Assembly: GCA_002110485.1 (NCBI GenBank)
Contig: MOWL01000067.1
Coordinates: forward strand, 4,526,001-4,590,000
DNA from: Emergomyces orientalis
Taxonomy: Eukaryota > Ascomycota > Eurotiomycetes > Onygenales > Ajellomycetaceae
Direction of reading: 5' to 3'
Length of the DNA stretch: 64,000 nt
Shown: piece by piece, positions 36,091-47,800 of the stretch
Layout: every line of letters starts with the position of its first letter
Numbering within the stretch: position 1 is the stretch's first letter
Notes under the pieces: generated by a model
The model's database searches: none
What the model saw: the letters and a program-made list of their open reading frames with translations, nothing else
Told to the model about the DNA's origin: nothing
Made by a program: the position numbers and the translations under genes

Positions 36091-39000
36091 TTGTACATGT
36101 TTACTACACAAAATAATAATAAAAAGAAGAAAAAAACTATCAAAAATGCTTCAAAAATAACTTTTATTCAAAACAATGTTGATAGAAATAAAGATGCTAT
36201 CTATTCATGCTTACAGATAGACTTTGAAGAGCAAACTGACTTCATTCTATTACAAGAGTCAAATTTTGATATAGAACAACAATTTATAATTTCTCATTCA
36301 AGCTATCACTGCTTTTTACCAGAGAAATCAGATGTAAAAGCAAGAGTTGTGATATATGCAAGAAAAAGATCAAGATTTCAATTCAATATAAAAAGTAATT
36401 ATATATCTAATTCTGATATTCTAGTTGAAGATATTATAGATACAAGAAATCAATTTGACAGTATTCAATTGATAAATATTTATAATGAAAAATCACTGAA
36501 AGTAAATGATAATTCATGAACAGTTGACAGAGAACTGCTGAATTTAAGTCCAGAAAAAAATGCTATTATATGTGGTGATTTCAATGCACATCATATATGA
36601 TGGAATTCTGAATGTGATTATTCAATAAGATCAGAGAAAATAGTAGAGTGAGCTCTACAACATGAATTAGATATTATAAATGAAATTGATAGACAGACCT
36701 TCTTTAGAAACAACTTAATGAAGAAATCAATCATAGACTTAATCTTTCTATCAAAAAATTTGATTGAAAACAAGGTCTATAATTGATTTATTAATTCAGA
36801 AGAAACATCAGGATCTGCTCATGAAGTTATTCAATTTAATATTGAAATTGATGAAAAGGAAACATGTGAGAATCCTCTACTATCAAATCAATATAATTTT
36901 GAAAAAGCTGAATGGTCTGAAATCAATAAAAGAATTGAAGATTTAAAATTTGAAAAAAAAGAAGAATTATTAAATTGAAATGAAAAGACAATAATAACAG
37001 ATATAATGCTAGAAAGTAGAACTAATATAATAACTGAAATTATATTAGAAAGTATTAAAAACTTTATATCAAAGAAAAAGCTCTCAAAATTCTCAAAATC
37101 TTGATGGTCAGAAGAAATAACAGAAAAAATAAAAAATCTAGCAAAAATAAAAAAAGAATGAAAAGAGAATATCATATCTTATGAAGAATATAAAAGAATA
37201 AGAAATGAATATTTCACATTAATTAAAAAAGCTAAAACTAGCTGCTGGAATAAATTTCTTGAGAATGCACAGGGAAAAGAAATATTTAAAGCTTTTAAAT
37301 ATACAAAGTCTAAATCTGTTGCAAAGCTTCCATCTCTAAAATATAAAATAGAAAATGAGGAATATATTGCTCATTCTTTTGAACAAAAATGTCAGGCTTT
37401 TATGAAAATTCTATTTCAAAAACCACCTCAATCTGAACAATATAGTTCAATAAGTGAATATATTGAAGATTCAAGATGGGCTTGGCCAGATCTATCTAGA
37501 AATGAACTTGAAACTGCTGTTTCTACAAGTTCTATAAAAACAGCTGCAGAATCTGATACTATAAATTATTTAATCATTCAAAAAGTCTTTCATTCTCTGA
37601 AAAATGAATTATTTGAATTATTCTCTCAACTAATGAAGAATGGGTATCACCCTGAATGCTGGAGACAAGCAACTGGTATAGTTCTTGCAAAACCAAATAG
37701 AAAAGCTACTATGCCAAAGTCTTATAGAATTATATCACTTTTGAATTGCTTGGGAAAAATTCTTGAAAAAATAATAGCAACAAGATTATCATATCTAGGC
37801 TCAATCACTGATTTATTATATAATGATCAAATGGGTGGCAGAAAACAGAATTCTGCAATAGATACAGTTTTATCAATAATTCATGATATTCAAATGGCAA
37901 AAAATGAAGGCTTAGTTACAACAGCTGCTTTTATTGATATAAAAGGTGCTTTTGATCATGTTTCAAAGAATAAGCTAATAATTATTCTTCAAGAGATGAA
38001 ACTACCAAAAGCATTAATAAAGTGGGTTATATGTTTTATGTCAAAAAGATATATTCAACTACTTTTTGACTCATTAAAGCAAGATATTACTGAAATTGAA
38101 ATAGGAGTTCCTCAGGGGTCTCCAGTCTCACCAATTCTATTTGCTATATATACAAAAAATCTATTCAAAGATAGAGAAATGGAGATAGTGAGATCTCCTA
38201 GCTATGTTGATGATATAGGTCTGATTTTCAGCTCAAGAACAATAAAAGAAAATTGTGAAAATATTGAAAAAGCTGCGCAAGAGATATTTAATAGAGGAGA
38301 TTTAAACCTAATTCAATTTGATATGGAAAAAACTGAATTAATTCACTTTTTTCCAAAAAGATATGAAAAGGAAATAAGTTTAAATCTATTAAATCAAGAA
38401 ATAAAGCCTAAATCAGTTGTAAGATGGCTAGGAATCTGGCTGGATTCAAAACTCAATTTTAAATCTCATATTCAAAAAAGAATGGCTCAAGCTGAAAGAG
38501 TTTTAAATAGTATAATACAACTTTCTAATACTGAAAGGGGTTTATCATTTCAAGCTATGAGACAGCTATACATTGCATGTATAGCATCTATTTCTGATTA
38601 TGGTGTTCAGATATGGTGGAAGAACCAGAAACACTTCATAGATAAGTTTCAAAAATTGCAGAATACAGCTTTAAGAAGAATTCTGGGAGCTTTCAAAACC
38701 TCTCCATGTAGAGCTATGGAAATAGAAGCTTCTATATCACCTCCTGAAATAAGATTTGAGAAGATATGCAAGAATTATGCACTGAGAATCATGAAAATGC
38801 CAGATATTCATTCAATTAGAAAAAGAATATCTACATCTTATCCTCCAATTCAATCTGGAAATGACTTAGATTGGAATAGATATCTAGATTGAAATGAAAG
38901 TCAAGAAAATCAAGAAAATGAGAGAAATAGAAAAAAAATCCCTTCTCAACTATATAGAGTATGCTCAATGATTAAAAATGAGTTCTCCTCATTAAATATT

Positions 39001-40044
39001 GAAAAGATTGAACACAAAAAGCTATATTCATGGAAAGAAAAACTAGGCTCAATGATTTCAATTGAAATAAGCGCATTATCAAAACCAGAAGAAGCTGAGA
39101 ATCATAGAAGAATAATAGAGAAAATTGATTTTAAAAAGTCAATTCTAATCTATTCAGATGGTTCAATGAATGAAAATAAAGGCCTAGGAGCTGGAATAGC
39201 ATATACAGAAGATAATTACAAATATACATCAGATTCATGGAATATTGGAAATGAATGTGAAGTATTTGATGCTGAATTATATGCTATTATGAAAGCTTTT
39301 AAACTGATAGAAATAAAAGCTTCAAAAAGAAAAGATATGAAAGAAGCATGGATTTTTTCAGATAGTCAAGCAGCTTTGAAAAGAATTCAAAAAAATGAAA
39401 TTCATAATGGTCAAATGAATATAGAAGTAATTCTAAAGATATGCAAAAGAATTCAATTAAAATATAAGACAAAGATATATCTGAGCTGGGTTCCTGCTCA
39501 TATAAATATACATGGAAATGAGCTTGCTGATGAAGCAGCAAAGAAAGGAACAGAACTAAATATTGCAAGTTCAAAAATAGTTTCATGGTCTTTTATTAAA
39601 AGAAAGATAAAAGAGAATTGCTTAGAAAAATGGCATAAAATATGGGAAAAACAAAGAAAAAGTCCTCACTATCTTAGATTTGAAACTAAACCTAAATGGA
39701 AATCATGCTCTATTAAGTGCAAGAAGAAGCTTTTCTCCTCAATCATTCAATTGAAACTAGGTCATGGCTATTTCAAATCTTATTTGAAAAGAATATCTGA
39801 TATTGAAAGTGAAAATTGTGAATATTGTGACTCTCTTGAAGACCCAGAACATATCTTAATGAATTGCTCATTAAATCAAGAACTTAGAGCTGAACTGAGA
39901 TATAAATATAAGCTGAGAGAAATGAATATGAAACTACTATTTTCAACTGAAATAGGCAGTCAATATTTAATTGATTTTCTCAATGAAACTCAAATAGCTA
40001 CTAGAAATCAATTCTATTTCAAAAATGAAAATATAAATGAATGA
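36091..40044 (+). pseudogene. LINE-A ORF2: endonuclease, reverse transcriptase, RNase H
   Basis: About 1,318 codons in one frame. The endonuclease has LLQESNF and GDFNAHH. The RT has SYRIISLLNCLGKILEKI, FIDIKGAFDHV, GVPQGSPVSP and the catalytic YVDD near 38205. RNase H has IYSDGSMNENKGLGAGIAY, FDAELYAI, FSDSQAAL and the HGNELADEAAK end motif. A Cys/His motif (CEYCDSLEDPEHILMNC) precedes the stop. Eight internal stops at 36517, 36598, 36649, 36784, 36976, 37102, 37159 and 38890 are all TGA, with no TAA or TAG despite the AT richness. The last is TGG in the near-identical fragment at 40443-41166. Confidence 0.9.
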
Positions 40045-40442
40045 GAATCTGAAATATTCTTTATAAAAACTGCTAGATATTATATAATATCTCACTATTT
40101 CTTTTGTGTTAGAGTCTGTCTTTTATTTCCTTTGTATTCATGTCATGAGTTATTTTGTCTATCATTAATTTATTTTCTTTGTAATCACTTGAAAATTATA
40201 TGAAAAAAAGAGAATATAAATAATCTTCAAAGATATTTATAAATAAATAAATAAAAAAAGAAAAATCAATTTGCTGACTATTCTGGGCTGGAATTCAAGT
40301 ATTGCAAGTGCTATTTGTTTGAAGAAAAAATGTATAGTAATTAGTGTTAAAGTTAGAAAAATCCTGAGACTCTTTGAGTCTCAGGTAGATATCATAGTCT
40401 CTGACTGCATATATCTATAATTGAAGAATAATAATAATAATA
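40045..40442 (+). other. LINE-A 3' UTR and (AAT)n tail
   Basis: Noncoding 3' end, also present inverted at 41168-41570 and at 21638-22035. An indel among the copies just after the ORF2 stop shows it is untranslated. It ends in about six AAT units rather than poly-A. Confidence 0.85.
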
Positions 40443-41166
40443 ATACAACTTTCTAATACTGAAAGGGGTTTATCATTTCAAGCTATGAGACAGCTATACA
40501 TTGCATGTATAGCATCTATTTCTGATTATGGTGTTCAGATATGGTGGAAGAACCAGAAACACTTCATAGATAAGTTTCAAAAATTGCAGAATACAGCTTT
40601 AAGAAGAATTCTGGGAGCTTTCAAAACCTCTTCATGTAGAGCTATGGAAATAGAAGCTTCTATATCACCTCCTGAAATAAGATTTGAGAAGATATGCAAG
40701 AATTATGCACTGAGAATCATGAAAATGCCAGATATTCATTCAATTAGAAAAAGAATATCTACATCTTATTCTTCAATTCAATCTGGAAATGACTTAGATT
40801 GGAATAGATATCTAGATTGGAATGAAAGTCAAGAAAATCAAGAAAATGAGAGAAATAGAAAAAAAATCCCTTCTCAACTATATAGAGTATGCTCAATGAT
40901 TAAAAATGAGTTCTCCTCATTAAATATTGAAAAGATTGAACACAAAAAGCTATATTCATGGAAAGAAAAACTAGGCTCAATGATTTCAATTGAAATAAGC
41001 GCATTATCAAAACCAGAAGAAGCTGAGAATCATAGAAGAATAATAGAGAAAATTGATTTTAAAAAGTCAATTCTAATCTATTCAGATGGTTCAATGAATG
41101 AAAATAAAGGCCTAGGAGCTGGAATAGCATATACAGAAGATAATTACAAATATACATCAGATTCAT
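40443..41166 (+). mobile_element. LINE-A fragment 2 (internal ORF2 piece)
   Basis: Copy of LINE-A 38517-39240 (RT end to RNase H start), abutting the (AAT)n tail of the full LINE and ending at an (ATT)n tract. It differs from the full copy at only four sites, all of CpC/GpG type, one of which is TGG here and TGA in the full copy. Confidence 0.9.
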
Positions 41167-41979
41167 TATTATTATTATTATTCTTCCATTATAGATATAT
41201 GCAGTCAGAGACTATGATATCTACCTGAGACTCAAAGAGTCTCAGGATTTTTCTAACTTTAACACTAATTACTATACATTTTTTCTTCAAACAAATAGCA
41301 CTTGCAATACTTGAATTCCAGCCCAGAATAGTCAGCAAATTGATTTTTCTTTTTTTTATTTATTTATTTATAAATATCTTTGAAGATTATTTATATTCTC
41401 TTTTTTTCATATAATTTTCAAGTGATTACAAAGAAAATAAATTAATGATAGACAAAATAACTCATGACATGAATACAAAGGAAATAAAAGACAGACTCTA
41501 ACACAGTATAAAAGAAATAGTGAGATATTATATAATATCTAGCAGTTTTTATAAAGAATATTTCAGATTCTCATTTATTTATATTTTCATCTTTGAAATA
41601 GAATTGATTTCTAGTAGCTAGTTGAGTTTCATTGAGAAAATCAATTAAATATTGACTGTCTATTTCAGTTGAAAATAGTAGTTTCATATTCATTTCTCTC
41701 AGTTTATATTTATATCTCAGTTCAGCTCTAAGTTCTTGATTTAATGAGTAATTCATTAAAATATGTTCTGAATCTTCAAGAGAGTCACAATATTCACAAT
41801 TTTCACTTTCAATATCAGATATTCTTTTCAAATAAGATTTGAAATAGCCATGATCTAGTTTCAATTGAATGATTGAGAAGAAAAGCTTCTTCTTACACTT
41901 AATAGAGCATGATTTTCATTTAGGTTTAGTTTCAAATCTAAGATAGTGAGGGCTTTTTCTTTGTTTTTCTTATATTTTA
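41167..41979 (-). mobile_element. LINE-A fragment 3, 3' end, inverted (continues at 50245-50333)
   Basis: Tail (ATT)n at 41167-41184, then the 3' UTR and RNase H-end coding sequence in reverse. It is interrupted at 41979 by gypsy-B and resumes at 50245 with the duplicated TTTTA. One Trp (AAATGGAAA in the full copy) is TGA here. Confidence 0.9.
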
Positions 41980-42261
41980 TATCGTGGGCAACGCCCACGC
42001 TCCCTAGTACGTTCGCTATATTATATATTCGCCTATATAATCTTATCGCTATAGCTTCGTACGTACCTACCTAGCTATAGCATTACCCTTACCTTCCGCA
42101 GAGCATACGTGCCTACCTACTATATCATTTATCATTCCTTCCGCATGCGGAAGATGCCTGTATTTAGTTATTTATATTCTTCCGCTGATTAGCAGTGAAA
42201 GATGAAGAATCAGACATTCTTTTACTACTATTTTGACATATACATTCTATTGCATGTAGCA
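41980..42261 (+). repeat. Gypsy-B 5' LTR
   Basis: 282 bp. Begins with a perfect hairpin, CGTGGGC-AAC-GCCCACG (41983-41999). All four differences from the 3' LTR lie in the last 30 bp and are CpG in the 3' LTR but TpG/CpA here. Confidence 0.95.
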
Positions 42262-42316
42262 ATTTGATAGCATGTCTCACTGAATCCCAAGGTCCTCTAC
42301 GAATTCTCCTACTATA

Positions 42317-42700
42317 CGTGGTGATTGATCTGCTATAGTAGCTTCCGCTCCGCTTTCGACTGCCTACAGCCTGGTGATTGGTCCGGGCGTGTGAGTATTC
42401 GAAAACCCCCCGCTGTACTGATGACTGGTCTGGTCAGCAATTCATCTTCAAGCGTCCGCAGAGCTGGTGATTGGTCCGGGCTGCAGACGCTGAAGTTCAG
42501 CTGTACTGGTAATTGGTCTGGTCGGCTTCCTTTTCTACCTCTTGTCTTCCGATTCCTAACCCCTAATCCCCCTGCTATACGTGGTGATTGGTCCGCTATA
42601 GTAGCCTCCGCTCCGCCCTCGATTATATACCACCTGGTGATTGGTCTGGGTTGTAAGAAGTCGAGCTCCTAGCCGTCTGGTGATTGGTCTGGCCGGCTAT
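42317..42700 (+). repeat. Leader array of about eight TGGTGATTGGTC units
   Basis: Degenerate units near 42319, 42372, 42419, 42464, 42505, 42581, 42634 and 42679, spaced roughly 40-75 bp. Six keep ATTGG, the inverse of CCAAT. A longer block (ACGTGGTGATTG, then CTATAGTAGC, then TCCGCTCCGC) occurs twice, at about 42316 and 42578. Reverse-complemented, units read GACCAATCACCA, close to the CCAATCA favoured by the fungal Hap/CBC complex. Confidence 0.75.
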
Positions 42701-42744
42701 TCTTCCACACCTCTTGCTTGTCTAACCGCTCTGTCCAACGAAGT

Positions 42745-44877
42745 ATGGAGCAAGACAGGCAAACGACAAGAAGCGGTTCCCGCCAGCCGCCCCCCCCTAC
42801 AAGGGTAGAAGAGTCCGCCAGTGGAGCGGACGTGGGAGCTCGCACGTACTCCCAGGCGTCAGCCGAAAAACACGCCGCGATAATCGCCGAGATCTGGAAG
42901 GATTCTACCAGCCGTTACAATAGCGTAAGACACCTTATCACGCCCTACAATCGGGTGAAGGCCGAAGGAGTGTTATCATTGGTATCCACAAGGCGTTACA
43001 ACAAGATTTGCAGAACCTTACACTCTGCCGCTATCGAAGAGTGGGAGAGCGCTATCGAACCATGGCTACAGGCCTTCCGAATGGAGGGCACTAAGCATAC
43101 GAAGGAGAGAGGTACGATTGCTCCATCTTATGAGGAGTACAACCACCAAACCCAACCTACAGCAGACGAAGCCGCAGTTCTAGACACGATTGAAGATCTA
43201 GAGCGTGTGGAGGTCCAACTTAACGAACAAGAGGCCCAGCTGGATGAACACGAGAATCGACTAGCTGAGCAGGAGACTCAGCTTGGTGAACGCACGACGA
43301 TCCTGCAGGGGCGCGTGGATAGATTCCAAGATGGCCTTCAACGCTTGGGCGAAGGAAGGGCCCATCTGGCAGACGCGTGGACGAACTTCCGTGTTGAGGA
43401 AGCTGTGTTGACAGCCCGGAGGCAGGAGCTAGATAGTGAATGTCAGGAACAGAAGATTGTGAGAACCCAGCAGCGATCTCCCCTCACCAGGTTGAGTCAA
43501 CCAGCCGCGGAAGAGGATCCCCTGATCAAATCCACCCGCCAGCTAGACGCTCTATTTGAGCAAGGGTTCGACCCTCCACCAAGAATAGCTCCTACGGAGC
43601 AGAATTTCGAGTTACCGCTAAGAGCTCAAACGAGGTCGAGAGCGGCCACCACGATACGAGGGCTGAGAAGCCGAGGCGGAAGAGGTGGATACTCAGAGAG
43701 AGTAACTCTCTGCCCTGATTGAACTCAGGAAGTTGATAGCCGCAAATTCATGTATGACGTGGACGGGAATTGAGTCAGACGAGACGAGTTAGCGTCATGG
43801 TATAATGCCTCAACCCCCGCAGTGACGGAACAGGTGACCGAGCGGCCGTCGATAAGAGCGTCTACACGAGGAGCTCACCTGAATGAGGGGAATGCTGGAT
43901 CTCCATGGCAAGATCCGTTGCCTCCAATGTGCGGAAGCAACGGGGGAAACTTCAGCCGATATAGAGATCGCCCTGATGAATATGCATATTCTACTTGCTT
44001 ACAAGCAGCGGACATTATGCTATTCAACCCTGAAGAGGCAGATGTAATGGCATTCATCAGTCATTTGAAATTCATGGCAACGCAAGAAGGAGAAAACGCC
44101 CTCCTGCAAGTCTTTCTGCTCTGTCTAAAGAGGCGAGCATTGGAATGGCACAATGGATTGTCTTCTGAAATGAGGCAAGAGATGGCGCATTCCCTTCCAA
44201 TAATCATCACAGAGCTTCAATTGAAGTTTAAGCTATCGGAGGGGGAGGCCTGGATGAAAGCCCAGGGCCTTCAGTTCTCATTTGAGAAGTCAGATGAGGT
44301 TTCATTGACACTATATATCTCGCGGAAGATAAACCTACTGCAAGCAGCTTCAATTTTCGACCCGACCATGGTCAAGCGGTTAATCTGGGAAGGATTAGAG
44401 TTGAATCTATCATTGATTACGCCGCTTATCCCAAGTGAACGTCTAGATGACTTCCGTCGAAGAATTAGAGACAATGAATCAGCTGCAAGAAGAGCATGGA
44501 ATGATCGTAATACTCAGCTATCAGAGTATATTCAAAGTTCCTACAGACGTTCTGCCACCACTGGAGAGCCAGCAAACGACAAACAATCATACTGAAACTC
44601 ATTAGGAAACACAAGGGTTGCGGAAGCCAAGGCTTCCACAAATCCAAATCCGCTGAGTGCCAAGCCCGCTGCCAAGAGAGCGGATCTGGGAAAACCCTCA
44701 TCCGCCCCGGTTGCGGGATGTTATATATGCGGTGGCACCCATTATGCTAACTGATGCCCCAAGAGGGACAGAAGCAATGATCACCAAGCGAACCAAGTGG
44801 AAGACACATTTGAAGATGAGAACGCCTTATCTGAGCTAGAGCCTTGCCCTGATTCAGATATGGAGCTGGAAAACTAG
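42745..44877 (+). pseudogene. Gypsy-B gag
   Basis: Frame from ATG 42745 to TAG 44875-44877. It has a Pro/Ser/Arg-rich start, a long Glu/Gln-rich coiled coil (about 43190-43450, heptads of the LNEQEAQLDEHENRLAEQE type), a capsid region (MLFNPEEADVMAFISHLKFM) and one zinc knuckle, CYICGGTHYAN*CPKRD. Four internal stops at 43720, 43771, 44593 and 44752 are all TGA. An N-terminal coiled coil of this size is unusual for gypsy Gag. Confidence 0.82.
44868..44877 (+). promoter_or_regulatory. Probable -1 frameshift site, gag to pol
   Basis: The gag frame reads GAA AAC TAG, and pol is open in the -1 frame from CTA GGC (44874). The heptamer G GAA AAC is near-canonical, not perfect, but it has the same AAC-TAG arrangement as gypsy-A. 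Confidence 0.55.
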
Positions 44878-47800
44878 GCGGCGAGGTTAGTACTGAGGGG
44901 CTAATCTCATCTGACAACATACTCTCAAATGATAGTTATCACTGTATCTTAAGGTCGGAAGTCTATAACGTATCCGACGGGGATATCCCTAAACACGATT
45001 ATGAGCTTATAGAAGGGCTAACATACTTACCTTACACCTTTTTATCCATTCCAATCCAAACTACCAAAGGCCTTATTTCCATATGCATCGATACGGGCGC
45101 AGGCGTCTCGTTAGTGGACGCCACAATAGCTGAAATATATTTCCCAGAGTGTACACCGTCTCCCATGCCAGATGGCAGATTTATCAGTATAAGAGGTGTA
45201 GATAATGGACGCAATCGCTCAGATACATACATCAAACCTGACCTAGTCTTTCATTTGCACCTTGGCGACCCTATACGAATAGCTGGAGAATTCCATATCG
45301 TTCCCTACTTAGGCTGTAATATGATAATGGCGAACGACATACTATCCCCAGCACAAGCAACAATAGATGTACACGGCGAGAAAATCACGTTCGGCAATAT
45401 TTCAGTAGCTGCCAGGGCCACCCGAACCTGCGTCCGCAAGGATGTACGGACGACCGTTGAACCCCCCCAAACCCAGCAGATGAATCGGAATCTTAAGAGA
45501 CGATCGGATAGGAAGCGGAGGAAATTCACCGTCCGAGCAGCAGAAACCAGGATCATCGAACCAGGTGAAGGTGTGCCGTTGAAGGTTTCACACGCTGAGC
45601 TGGCGGAAGGAGTATGGTGAATACAACCCAGGATGATTCGGCAGTCGCCAGGGACGTACGCGGGATTACCGAATGCTACCATCCCACATACCCCAGACAT
45701 CCTGCCATTCTCCAACTTAGGCTCGAAACCGACAAAGGTGCTGAACAGTCAAATCCTTGAATATACCCAGCAGGTATCTGAATCCAATCTCACAGACCTG
45801 TCCGCGACTGTCTGTCTTGTGGATACAGATGATTTCAATAGCCCATTCGACATCCCGACTACGAGCCCCGAGCATGGGACAGTAGAGGCCGACATATCCA
45901 ACCATTGGAGTGGTGAATATCGAACCCAGGTTCAGAAAATTGTTGACTGCCATCAGGAGCTTTTCAAACCCGAACTAGGCAGATTTATAGACAGCATCAA
46001 GATGCCTATCCGCTTTTTGAATGAAAAGGACTTTGCAGGTCTTAAGCAAAAGACCTATCCTCTGTCACACAAGGATAGAGCAGCTGCAGATGAAATCCTC
46101 AACCCTCTGAGAGCAGGCAGTCAAATTGAAAAGGTGCCATTGAGTGATAGAAATCCGATCACCTCCCCTGCTTTCGTCGTGTGGAATAAGGGCAAGCCGC
46201 GCGTGGTAGTTGATTTACGAAAGATAAACCTACACCTTCTGCCAAATACCTATCCCCTGCCCACTCAACAAGACATTCTGCAATTGCTAGATGGATCGAT
46301 AATCTTCTCATCCATGGACATTAAGCAAGGTTTCTTCCAGCAGCTGCTAGAGGAGGATGATAAATTCAAAACAACCTTTGTTACACCTCATAGAGGACTC
46401 GAATGCTTCACAGTCGCCACCATGGGGCTAGCGACTTCGCCCGGCTTCTTCCAGCAACGAATGGAGGAGATTCTTGCCAAATACCTATGACAATTCGCCT
46501 TGATATACGTGGACGATATAATCATATATTCCTGCTCATTAGACAATCATCTTAACCACCTTGAAGGCGTTTTCACAGCATTAGAGTGATCAGATGTGAC
46601 AATGTCCTTGAGAAAATGTCATTTCGCCTACCCTTCCGTGAGTCTTCTGGGCCACCATGTCGGGCGCCTTGGGATATCAACCCAAGAAGAAAAGGTGGAA
46701 GCCATTCAAAACCTAGCCTTTCCAGAGACCCTGGGTGACTTGGAAGGAACCATAGACCTTTTCAATTATTATCGGGACTTCGTAGACATGTACGCGGATA
46801 AGGTGGAGGCGCTTGAAGCCCTGAAAACCCGCCTGCTTAAGAATGGTCTGTGGAAAGGGTGTCAGAGTGCTTCTTACACATCCAAAACCAAGATAATGAG
46901 CTATGAGGATTCAGACGAATATCACACTCTCTTGAACAAAGCTCAAAAATCCTTCAAAATAGTGAGAGAGGCGCTAGTGAATGCATTCACCAGAGCATAT
47001 TCTGATTTTCACTGTCCATTCATCATTTACATCGATTCTAGCAAGCAGCACGGCATCGGAATAGCTCTGCACCAGATAGGCGCAGATGGGATCGAAAGAC
47101 CTATACTATTCCTGTCCAGGTGTTTGAACTCTGCCGAGAGGAGGTATTGGGCCACTGAACTTGAATGCCTAGGTTTGATTTGAGCGCTCATGAAGCTTCC
47201 GCAATACCTCGATGGCGAATTCACGGTAGTCACCGATCATACAGTCTTGATATCCGCCCTGCAATCACCTGCTTCAGGTCATAGAAGCACCCGCCTGAAT
47301 AACTGGGCCTTAACGCTCAGCAAATACCTGCCGTGAATGATCATTTGATATCATAAGAATATCATTCATGATAATGCAGACGCCCTTTCTTGACTTAGAA
47401 CCTTACAAGATGACTCAGATGCTGTTTCCTCCGACCAAGAACATACTATCCATGAAATACTCCAGAGAGTGAATAGACAAGCAGAGAACACACCTCTTGT
47501 AGTGTCAATATCAACTGTAGAGATCTTGGAGGAATTCAAGAAGCAGTTGTGAAATGATGTGTCTTCTGACTCAATCTTGAGCAACATTTTCTGAAAAGTG
47601 AAAGTAGCGGGCAGATACCATTCTTTCAATGTAAGAGATGACATTCTTTATCTTGAGAATGACTGCTTCTGTGTCCCCGAGTCAATGGCACAAGATGTTA
47701 TCCACATCTGTCATGATTACGCAGGGCATCCAGGGTTACATTGAACAGAAGATATCCTGCGCCGGTCTTTCTACCTTCCGTACGCCCGCAGACGAATCCT

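Larger units (their letters stand above)
23797..40442 (+). mobile_element. LINE-A: AT-rich non-LTR retrotransposon, near full length, split by gypsy-A
   Basis: Non-LTR element on the plus strand: ORF1 (23797-24752 continuing at 35485-36063), ORF2 (36091-40044), a 3' UTR and an (AAT)n tail ending near 40442. The 10.7-kb insertion at 24753-35480 is gypsy-A. Without it the LINE is about 5.9 kb. It is strongly AT-rich with almost no CpG, and Arg is almost entirely AGA, unlike the two gypsy elements nested in this family. Confidence 0.9.

Noticed and set aside
36091..40044. Nuclear reassignment of TGA to Trp as the explanation for TGA in TE frames
   Set aside because: creD ends in a normal TGA where the family ends, the LINE ORF1 stop is a conserved TGA, and several TGA sites expect Arg, not Trp. 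General reassignment does not fit; mutation or local read-through remain.
40042..40240. Extension of LINE-A ORF2 beyond its TGA into the next 65 codons
   Set aside because: Copies carry an out-of-frame indel there, so the region is untranslated.
40443..41570. Twin-priming inversion for LINE-A fragments 2 and 3
   Set aside because: Twin priming inverts the 5' part, whereas here the direct piece abuts the tail of the inverted one. A fresh insertion or rearrangement fits better.
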